11,699 nt of DNA from an uncultured Actinomycetes bacterium (GTDB lineage: Bacteria > Actinomycetota > Acidimicrobiia > Acidimicrobiales > Acidimicrobilacustridaceae). Position 1 is the first letter of the stretch. Each line of letters starts with the position of its first letter. The notes under the pieces are model-generated. The model did not search any database, had not been told where the DNA came from, and worked only from the letters and a program-made list of their open reading frames with translations. The position numbers were made by a program, and so were the translations under genes. The stretch is taken from contig CAMFLJ010000097.1 of assembly GCA_945957335.1 (NCBI GenBank), forward strand, positions 1-11,699, read 5' to 3'. This document shows, one piece after another, positions 6,486 to 11,699 of this stretch.

Positions 6486-7585
6486 CAGCCCTCCACCCCC
6501 AGGGCCACGGCCGGCTCCACCGAGGTGACCCGACGGAACGCCACGAGGCTGCCGATCAGACCGGTGACCACGAGCAGGGCCGCGCTGGTGGCGATCGAGC
6601 GCGGCGAGAGGTCGACCGGGGCGCTGGTGCGGGCGAGGGCCGCGACCATCGCCACCCCCACGGCCGTGCCGACGAGGGTGGAGGCGAGCACGACCACCGC
6701 CATCTGGCCGATGCCGTCGCGCAGCACGTAGGCGTCGGAGGCGCCCATGGCCTTGAGCAGCCCGGTCTGGCGGGTGCGCTGCACGGCGAGCACCGTGAAG
6801 AAGGCACCGACGATGAGGGCGGAGATCACGAGCAGGAACCCCCTGATGAGCGTCATGGTGGCGGTCTCGGCGGTGAAGCCGGGAGAGCCGTCGTAGGAGC
6901 GGGACTTGGAGATGACCTCGGTGCCGGTCGCGGCCGCCGCGGAGTCGACGGCGTCGTGGTCGGTGCCCGACGGCACCTTCAGCGCGATCGCCGAGGCCCG
7001 GCCGCGGGCGTCGGTGCCGTAGTTGATCGACTGCCAGGTGGCGAGGCTGGTGAAGGCGATCGGGACGTGGCCGTAGGAGCCGGCGATCGTGAAGCCGACG
7101 ACCGGGAGCTCGACGTCGGAGCCGCCGAGCCGGTAGCGGTCGCCGAGACGGACGCCCTTGTCGAGGAACTCCGACGACAGCACGAGGCCGGGAGGGCCGG
7201 CCAGCGCGTCCTGGGCGTCGCGGCGGTCGGCGAGGAAGCTGCCGGCGGGCACGCCGAAGAGGGCGAGGTCGAGGCTGGCCCCGCCGTCGAGGGAGGCGGC
7301 GTTCACGAACGAGACCCCCACCGGCGAGGCCTCCACGCCGGGGATGGCGGCGAAGGCGTCGGCGTCGTCGGCGGTCACGGTGGAGCGGCTGAACACCGCG
7401 GCGGCGCCGGGCTCCATGGCGAGGTTCGTGTAGGGCAGGGCCCGGACGCCGGACGTGCCGTCGCGGACCAGCCCGTCGGCCAGGCCGGCGAGCACGGTGG
7501 AGAGCACGGCCACGAGGGCGACGACGGCCCCGACGAGCAGGAAGCGGCGCCAGGTCCGACGCAGGTCACGCCAGGCGAGGAACAC
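6485..7585 (-). CDS. ABC transporter permease, FtsX/MacB family
   Basis: A 366-residue membrane protein from a GTG at 7585. This start is chosen because AGGAGG lies six bases upstream and because the protein then opens with MFLAWRDLRRTWRRF, as usual for this family; an in-frame ATG at 7684 would add 33 unlikely residues and cover the operator region. There are four membrane segments (about 15-36, 248-270, 293-317, 331-351) and a large extracytoplasmic domain (about 37-245) between the first two. RTRQTGLLKAMGAS (270-283), after the second segment, is the conserved cytoplasmic coupling loop of FtsX-type permeases. It presumably works as a dimer with the ATPase encoded directly downstream. It is first in the operon with that ATPase and the TetR regulator. 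Confidence 0.92.
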   Translation of the reverse strand: MFLAWRDLRRTWRRFLLVGAVVALVAVLSTVLAGLADGLVRDGTSGVRALPYTNLAMEPGAAAVFSRSTVTADDADAFAAIPGVEASPVGVSFVNAASLDGGASLDLALFGVPAGSFLADRRDAQDALAGPPGLVLSSEFLDKGVRLGDRYRLGGSDVELPVVGFTIAGSYGHVPIAFTSLATWQSINYGTDARGRASAIALKVPSGTDHDAVDSAAAATGTEVISKSRSYDGSPGFTAETATMTLIRGFLLVISALIVGAFFTVLAVQRTRQTGLLKAMGASDAYVLRDGIGQMAVVVLASTLVGTAVGVAMVAALARTSAPVDLSPRSIATSAALLVVTGLIGSLVAFRRVTSVEPAVALGVEG

Positions 7586-7617
7586 GGCGCACCTCCTCGC
7601 TGGCGGGGTGGCGGAAA

Positions 7618-7640
7618 GTTGTCGACGGCATGTCGACAAC
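7618..7640. promoter_or_regulatory. 23-bp palindromic operator of the ABC-tetR operon
   Basis: GTTGTCGAC (7618-7626) and GTCGACAAC (7632-7640) are perfect 9-bp inverted arms around GGCAT. The site lies 33-55 bases upstream of the permease GTG. A TATGTT -10-like hexamer on the minus strand (7643-7638) overlaps its upstream edge, so a protein bound here would cover the promoter and transcription start. Length and symmetry fit a TetR-family dimer, and a TetR gene closes the operon. Identity of the binding protein is inference. Confidence 0.68.
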
Positions 7641-7653
7641 ATAGCGACAGCAC

Positions 7654-7667
7654 GTCGACAAGTGTCG
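7654..7667. promoter_or_regulatory. Second operator-like site (GTCGACAA plus CGACA-N2-TGTCG dyad)
   Basis: The octamer GTCGACAA (7654-7661) repeats that at 7632-7639 exactly 22 bases further on, about two helical turns. It also forms the dyad CGACA AG TGTCG (7656-7667). This makes a third copy of TTGTCGAC in under 45 bases, suggesting a second binding site for the same regulator. Confidence 0.5.
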
Positions 7668-7736
7668 GCGGACGAGGTGGCCATCGGTCACGCCGTCCTC
7701 CGTCGAGGGCCGGGAGGGGCCACCGGAGGCCTCGCC

Positions 7737-7742
7737 TACGAT
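7737..7742 (+). promoter_or_regulatory. Candidate -10 box of rimO, leaderless arrangement
   Basis: TACGAT fits TAnnnT and ends six bases before the rimO ATG at 7749, so transcription would begin at the start codon. A GGAGG at 7725-7729 is 19 bases from the ATG, too far for normal initiation. No convincing -35 hexamer is visible. Confidence 0.45.
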
Positions 7743-7748
7743 GGCCCG

Positions 7749-9050
7749 ATGGCCGGCAGCTTCTGGATCGAGACCTTGGGCTGCCCCAAGAACCAGGTCG
7801 ACTCCGACAAGCTCGTCGGCACGATGCTGGCCGACGGCCTGGTGCCCGCCGAGGGCCCCGACCAGGCCGACGTGGTGGTGGTCAACACCTGCGCCTTCGT
7901 CGAGGAGGCCCGCCAGGAGTCGATCGACACCATCCTCGCCCTCGACGGCGGCCGCGCCCCCGGGGCCCGCCTCGTCGTCACCGGCTGCATGGCCGAGCGC
8001 TACGGCTCCGAGCTCGCCGACGCCCTGCCCGAGGTCGACGCCGTCGCCGGGTTCGGCGTGCCCGTCACCCTCGGCACCAAGCCCGCGGCCCGCGGGGCCG
8101 AGCCCGTCGCGGTGCCGTCGCTCGACCTGCTGAACCTGCCCCGGCCCGCCTCGTCGTCGCCGTGGGCCTACGTGAAGGTCGCCGAGGGCTGCGACCGCAA
8201 CTGCGGGTTCTGCGCCATCCCGTCGTTCCGGGGCAAGCAGCGCTCGCGCTCGGTCGACGACGTGCTGGCCGAGGTCGACGCCCTCGGCGCTCGCGAGATC
8301 GTGCTCGTCGCCCAGGACCTCGCCGCCTACGGCCGCGACCAGGGCGTCGGCGAGCGGGCCATCGTGCCGCTCGTCGGTGCCGTGGCCGAGATGGTCGACC
8401 GGGTCCGGCTTCTCTACCTCTACCCGTCCGACCTCACCGACCCGCTGATCGACGCCATCTGCGCCAGCGGCGTGCCCTACTTCGACCTCTCCCTCCAGCA
8501 CGTGTCGGCCCCGCTGCTGCGCCGCATGCGCCGGTGGGGCGACGGCACCCGGTTCCTCGACCGCATGGCCGCCATCCGAGAGCGCGAGCCCGGTGCCGCG
8601 TTCCGCTCCAACTTCATCGTCGGCTACCCGGGCGAGACCGAGGCCGACCACGACCAGCTCCTCGCCTTCGTGGAGGAGGCCCAGCTCGACTGGTGCGGGT
8701 TCTTCTCCTTCTCCAAGGAGGACGGCACCTACGCCGCCGACCTCGACGGCGAGGTCGACGAGGGCCTCGTGCACGAACGCCTCGCGGAGCTGCGCGAGCT
8801 CCAGGACCGCATCACCGCGGCCCGACGTGACGAACTCATCGGCACGGTGGTCGAAGTCCTCGTGGACGCACCGGGCCAGGGCCGCACCTACCGCGAGGCC
8901 CCCGAGATCGACGGCATCGTCACCATCCCCGACCACCTCCCGGTGGGCGAGCTGGTCGACGTGGTGGTGATCGACGCCCTCGGGCCCGACCTCGTGGCCG
9001 AGGCCGTGACCGCCTCACCCGCCCGCACCTCGCCCGGAGTGGCAGAGTGA
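7749..9050 (+). CDS. rimO: Ribosomal protein S12 methylthiotransferase RimO
   Basis: A 433-residue radical-SAM enzyme, close to the usual RimO length. It adds a methylthio group to the beta carbon of a conserved aspartate of ribosomal protein S12, using two iron-sulphur clusters and S-adenosylmethionine. The N-terminal domain opens with ETLGCPKNQVDSD, the RimO signature, and carries cluster cysteines Cys12, Cys48 and Cys80. The radical-SAM motif is C148-x3-C152-x2-C155 (CDRNCGFC). The C-terminal TRAM domain spans about 365-425. RimO is favoured over MiaB by the CPKNQVDSD sequence and the SKEDGTYA stretch (322-329). FDLSLQH (245-251) has Ser where the family usually has Pro. The ATG at 7749 is preferred because it gives the normal N-terminus. 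The stop overlaps the pgsA start. Divergent from the ABC operon across 163 bp. Confidence 0.95.
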   Translation: MAGSFWIETLGCPKNQVDSDKLVGTMLADGLVPAEGPDQADVVVVNTCAFVEEARQESIDTILALDGGRAPGARLVVTGCMAERYGSELADALPEVDAVAGFGVPVTLGTKPAARGAEPVAVPSLDLLNLPRPASSSPWAYVKVAEGCDRNCGFCAIPSFRGKQRSRSVDDVLAEVDALGAREIVLVAQDLAAYGRDQGVGERAIVPLVGAVAEMVDRVRLLYLYPSDLTDPLIDAICASGVPYFDLSLQHVSAPLLRRMRRWGDGTRFLDRMAAIREREPGAAFRSNFIVGYPGETEADHDQLLAFVEEAQLDWCGFFSFSKEDGTYAADLDGEVDEGLVHERLAELRELQDRITAARRDELIGTVVEVLVDAPGQGRTYREAPEIDGIVTIPDHLPVGELVDVVVIDALGPDLVAEAVTASPARTSPGVAE

Positions 9051-9709
9051 CCGACGTGAACGCGCCCGGCGCCGACCGCCCCGACCGGCCCGTGCCGCCC
9101 GACGGCACGCCCGAGGGCTTCGTCCCGATCGACGAGGCCAGCGGCTACGGACCCGACGCGCTCGCCACGCCGGCCAACTTCATCACCGTCGTCCGGCTGC
9201 TCGTCTCGCCGCTGCTGTTCATCATGATCACCGACCACCCGAGCGGTTGGCTGGTGTGGTTCTTCTTCTCGGTGCTGGCCTTCACCGACGGCTTCGACGG
9301 CTGGATCGCCCGCCGCTACGGCACCACCCGCAGCGGCGCGTTCCTCGACCCGCTCGCCGACAAGGTCCTGGTGCTCGGCTCGCTGTTCGCGCTCGTCGCC
9401 GTCGACCGCTTCCCGGTGTGGCCGGTCGCGATCATCGCCGTGCGCGAGATCTTCATCAGCCTCTACCGCGTCTACTGGGGCCGCCGGGGCCTGGCCGTGC
9501 CCGCCCGCCGCTCGGCCAAGTTCAAGACCCTCGTCCAGTCGCTCGCCGTCGGCGCCGTGCTGATGCCGCCGCTCACCGACGTCACCTGGCTGGCCGACGG
9601 CCTGCTCTACCTCGGCTGCTTCCTCGCCGTGCTGAGCGCCGTGCAGTACATCGTCGACGGGTCGCGCGCCGCCACGACGATGGGCGACCGCTCGGGCCTG
9701 GGCCACTGA
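9047..9709 (+). CDS. pgsA: CDP-diacylglycerol-glycerol-3-phosphate 3-phosphatidyltransferase (CDP-alcohol phosphatidyltransferase)
   Basis: A 220-residue membrane enzyme that would make phosphatidylglycerophosphate, the precursor of phosphatidylglycerol and cardiolipin. The metal-binding motif of the CDP-alcohol phosphatidyltransferases is complete: Asp81, Asp84-Gly85, Ala88-Arg89, Gly97, Asp101, Asp105 (DGFDGWIAR ... GAFLDPLAD). Only seven residues separate AR from the conserved Gly, where the family usually has about eight. Residues 1-40 form a hydrophilic Pro/Asp-rich extension before the first membrane segment; hydrophobic segments then follow to about residue 203. The GTG at 9047 overlaps the rimO stop (GTGA), with GGAG (9036-9039) seven bases upstream; a GTG at 9056 is less well placed. 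Position between rimO and cinA supports PgsA over other members, though substrate choice within this superfamily is hard to read. Confidence 0.88.
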   Translation: MTDVNAPGADRPDRPVPPDGTPEGFVPIDEASGYGPDALATPANFITVVRLLVSPLLFIMITDHPSGWLVWFFFSVLAFTDGFDGWIARRYGTTRSGAFLDPLADKVLVLGSLFALVAVDRFPVWPVAIIAVREIFISLYRVYWGRRGLAVPARRSAKFKTLVQSLAVGAVLMPPLTDVTWLADGLLYLGCFLAVLSAVQYIVDGSRAATTMGDRSGLGH

Positions 9710-9719
9710 CGCTGCGGTC

Positions 9720-10928
9720 GTGACCACCGAGCCCGACGCACCGGTCCCGGACGCGTCGCGGGCCGACGCGCCCCTCGCCGACCACGGCGTCGGCGAGGCC
9801 CACGAGCCGCCGGTCGGCTACCTCGAGCTCTTCTACGACCTCGTGTTCGTGGCCGCCACGATGGTCATCTCGAACCGGTTCTCGTCCGACCTGAGCTGGC
9901 GCTCGGCGGCCACCTGCGCCTCGGCGTTCGGCCTGCTGTGGGTCTTCTGGTTCCACACGACGCTGCTCATGAACGTCGAGCGCCGCGACGACCTCGGCCA
10001 CCGGGCGCTGGTGCTGCTCCAGATGTTCGGGATCACCCTCACCGTGCTGGCCTTCGCCGACAAGGGCAACAGCAACAACGACCTCCTCGGGATCGCCTTC
10101 GGGCTGGTGACGCTCGTGCTCGTCGTGATGTACCAGCGCGCCGGGCGCAGCGACCCCGACCTGCGGGCGTGGGCGGTGCAGCGCCGCAACCTCCTGCTCG
10201 TCGCGGCCCTGCTCGTCACCCTCACGACCTGGGTGCCCTCCGGCATCGACGACCTCGTCTTCCTGCTCGCCATGGCCCTGCTGCTCGTGCCGTCCCGCGG
10301 GGTCTTCCGGGCCAAGCTGCCGCCCCCGCCCGTCGACGTCCCCCACCTCACCGAACGGGCCGCCCTGCTCACGCTGATCATGATGGGCGAGGCCTTCGTG
10401 AAGGTCGCCCTCGTGGTGTCGGCCGGCGCCATCGGGCGCGACGACGTGGCGGCCATGGTCGTCGAGTTCGTCGCCGTGTTCGCCCTGTGGCTCGTCTACT
10501 ACGACGACATCCCCAAGGCGGGGGTGCGCCGGGGCCGCACCCGGGCCGAGCTCTGGACCCTCGCCCACCTCCCGCTGCAGCTCGGCATCGTCAGCATCGC
10601 GGTGGGCATCTCGAAGTTCCTGCAGGTCGACGACCACGGCGTGCACGACGAGGTCGTGCTGATCCTCGGGTTCGGGTTCGTCGCCGTCTACGGCAGCCTC
10701 GCCGTGATCGGCGTGCTCTCCGACCGCCACCCGATCCGGCCCCTGACCACCGCCCGCCTGGTGATGGTGGGCGCCGCGCTGGTGCTGTGCGCGCTCACGT
10801 GGTGGTTCGCCTGGTTCTCGCCGTTCACGCTGCTCGTGGCGCTCGCCGCGTGCGAGCTCGCCCACGCCTACGTGGCCGACCACCTGCGCCGGCGCACCTT
10901 CGTCGGGCCCCGGCCCGCCACGGCCTGA
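9720..10928 (+). CDS. LtrA-family (low temperature requirement A-like) integral membrane protein
   Basis: A 402-residue protein with many membrane segments. YLELFYDLVFV (34-44) in the first membrane helix, and HLTERAALLTLIMMGEAF (209-226), match the two most conserved stretches of the LtrA family, first named from a Listeria mutant unable to grow at low temperature. Its biochemical function is not established. About 33 hydrophilic, Asp/Pro/Ala-rich residues precede the first helix. It ends in a charged tail (RRRTFVGPRP). The GTG at 9720 is ten bases after the pgsA stop with no clear ribosome-binding site, so it is probably co-translated in the rimO-pgsA transcript. Its place between pgsA and cinA is not the usual order. 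No truncation or frameshift is seen. Confidence 0.88.
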   Translation: MTTEPDAPVPDASRADAPLADHGVGEAHEPPVGYLELFYDLVFVAATMVISNRFSSDLSWRSAATCASAFGLLWVFWFHTTLLMNVERRDDLGHRALVLLQMFGITLTVLAFADKGNSNNDLLGIAFGLVTLVLVVMYQRAGRSDPDLRAWAVQRRNLLLVAALLVTLTTWVPSGIDDLVFLLAMALLLVPSRGVFRAKLPPPPVDVPHLTERAALLTLIMMGEAFVKVALVVSAGAIGRDDVAAMVVEFVAVFALWLVYYDDIPKAGVRRGRTRAELWTLAHLPLQLGIVSIAVGISKFLQVDDHGVHDEVVLILGFGFVAVYGSLAVIGVLSDRHPIRPLTTARLVMVGAALVLCALTWWFAWFSPFTLLVALAACELAHAYVADHLRRRTFVGPRPATA

Positions 10929-10939
10929 GCCCGCCCGAG

Positions 10940-10945
10940 TAGGTT
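10940..10945 (+). promoter_or_regulatory. Candidate -10 box of cinA
   Basis: TAGGTT is a TAnnnT-type -10 hexamer lying 29 bases before the cinA GTG, in the short gap after the ltrA-like gene. It would leave a leader holding the strong GGGGGAGGG ribosome-binding site (10962-10970). No clear -35 hexamer is visible. cinA could therefore have its own promoter in addition to read-through. Confidence 0.35.
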
Positions 10946-10974
10946 CCGCCCCGCTGCCGATGGGGGAGGGACCC

Positions 10975-11652
10975 GTGAACTGTGAAGTCGTGGCCATGGG
11001 CACCGAGCTGCTGCTCGGCCAGATCGTCGACACCAACTCGTCGTGGATCGGTGAGCAGCTGGCGATGGCCGGCATCGACTCGTTCTTCCAGACCAAGGTC
11101 GGCGACAACTGGGACCGCATCAAGGGCGCCATCGAGCTGGCCCTGGCCCGCAGCGACGCGGTCGTGGTGTGCGGCGGCCTCGGCCCCACCCAGGACGACA
11201 TCACCCGCGACGTCATCGCCGACGTGATGGGGGTGCCCCTCGAGGAGGACCCCGAGGCGCTCGAGACCATCCTGAAGATGTTCGGCTCGCGAGGCCGCGA
11301 CATGCCCCGCAACAACCTCCGCCAGGCGCTGGTGCCGGTGGGTGCGAGCCGGATCCCCGAGCAGCCCGGCACCGCCCCTGGGCTCATCTGCCCCGTCGGC
11401 GACAAGGTGGTGTTCGCCGTCCCCGGCGTGCCGTGGGAGATGCAGCAGATGGTGGCCGGCACCGTGATCCCCGAGCTGCGCCGCCGCGCCGGCGACACCG
11501 GCGTGATCCGCAGCCGCACCATCCGCACGTGGGGCCACTCCGAGTCCGGCATCGCCGAGATGCTGGGCGACCGGCTCGACCACCTCGACGCCACCGGCCA
11601 CGCCACCATCGCCTTCCTCGCCAGCGGCATCGAGGGCCTCAAGGTGCGCGTC
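10975..11652 (+). CDS. cinA: CinA-family protein, N-terminal MoCF-like domain (truncated at contig end)
   Basis: The first 226 residues, from a GTG at 10975 with GGAGG (10965-10969) five bases upstream. The start EVVAMGTELLLGQIVDTN (4-21), GGLGPTQDDITRD (67-79), PGTAPG (131-136) and GVPWEM (151-156) are the conserved blocks of the CinA molybdopterin-binding-like domain, known in related proteins for ADP-ribose pyrophosphatase or related nucleotide activity. Full CinA proteins are about 410-420 residues with a C-terminal PncC-type nicotinamide-mononucleotide amidase domain; that half is not present here. The loss is not biological: the reading frame enters adapter sequence at 11653 and would read LSLIHISEPTRLRR. 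The gene is usually near pgsA and recA in bacteria and is linked to pyridine-nucleotide recycling and competence. Those links are family knowledge, not seen here. Confidence 0.93.
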
Positions 11653-11699
11653 CTGTCTCTTATACACATCTCCGAGCCCACGAGACTAAGGCGAATCTC
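11653..11699 (+). other. Nextera/Tn5 sequencing adapter with i7 index (artefact)
   Basis: Positions 11653-11671 are the Tn5 mosaic end CTGTCTCTTATACACATCT, followed by CCGAGCCCACGAGAC (11672-11686), the eight-base index TAAGGCGA (11687-11694, the N701 index) and ATCTC, the start of the flow-cell sequence. The base composition changes abruptly at this point. This is adapter read-through left at the contig end, not a transposon, and should be trimmed. Reading frames starting in it are spurious. Confidence 0.98.

Noticed and set aside
7586..7684. ATG at 7684 as the permease start
   Set aside because: The extra 33 residues are not like the family, they would cover the palindromic operator, and the GTG at 7585 has an excellent AGGAGG.
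6956..8830. 624-codon plus-strand reading frame spanning the permease antisense and rimO in another frame
   Set aside because: It bridges two unrelated genes and the promoter region between them, with low-complexity Arg/Gly/Val content.
7749..9050. MiaB (tRNA methylthiotransferase) as an alternative to RimO
   Set aside because: The N-terminal GCPKNQVDSD and SKEDGTYA stretches are typical of RimO, and the position before pgsA fits rimO.
10825..11667. Minus-strand reading frame beginning MYKRQ
   Set aside because: Its first codons come from the adapter mosaic end; the remainder is antisense to cinA and the end of the ltrA-like gene.
11653..11671. Tn5 mosaic end as a sign of a natural transposon
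   Set aside because: The adjacent index and flow-cell primer bases show it comes from library preparation.
9582..11681. Long minus-strand reading frame of 699 codons over pgsA, ltrA-like and cinA
   Set aside because: It starts inside the adapter (MGSEMCIRDR) and is otherwise the antisense of three well-recognised genes; the protein is low-complexity in Gly, Glu, Asp and His.

Overview
This is a high-GC stretch of ordinary chromosome from an actinobacterium, most likely of the Acidimicrobiia (inference). The signs are very GC-rich codon use, several GTG starts, TAnnnT-type -10 boxes (two placed as for leaderless mRNAs), a Thr/Val/Ala/Pro stalk on an LPxTG surface protein, and the rimO-pgsA-cinA neighbourhood. 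No phage, plasmid, CRISPR or insertion-sequence feature is visible. The last 47 bases (11653-11699) are not genomic: they are a Nextera (Tn5) adapter with an i7 index, so the genome sequence ends at 11652, inside cinA.

Left part (1-4180). The first 48 codons of a PadR-type regulator run off the left edge on the minus strand. A 189-bp divergent intergenic region with two dyads separates it from a 1227-residue secreted, sortase-anchored protein. That protein has a signal peptide, fourteen RCC1-like repeats each with a cysteine pair, two Ig-like domains, an ALK-type glycine-rich domain, a Thr-rich stalk and an LPYTG sorting signal. A convergent intergenic region follows, holding a promoter-like sequence, a dyad of the same CTGCA-N3-TGCAG type as one upstream of the gene, and an 18-bp perfect hairpin that probably terminates transcription from both sides.

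Middle part (4182-7748). A putative lipoprotein alpha/beta hydrolase is on the minus strand with its own promoter. Upstream of it is a tightly coupled minus-strand operon: FtsX/MacB-type ABC permease, ABC ATPase, TetR regulator. The promoter region of this operon carries three TTGTCGAC octamers, two of them forming a perfect 9+5+9 palindrome, which fits autoregulation by the TetR protein.

Right part (7749-11652). The plus-strand housekeeping run is rimO (S12 methylthiotransferase), pgsA (phosphatidylglycerophosphate synthase, overlapping rimO), an LtrA-family membrane protein, and the first 226 codons of cinA. rimO-pgsA-cinA is a familiar bacterial neighbourhood; the ltrA-like gene sits inside it.

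The least ordinary item is the surface protein and its flanking dyads. I see no defence, conflict or biosynthetic system here, and no strong evidence for a wholly new system.
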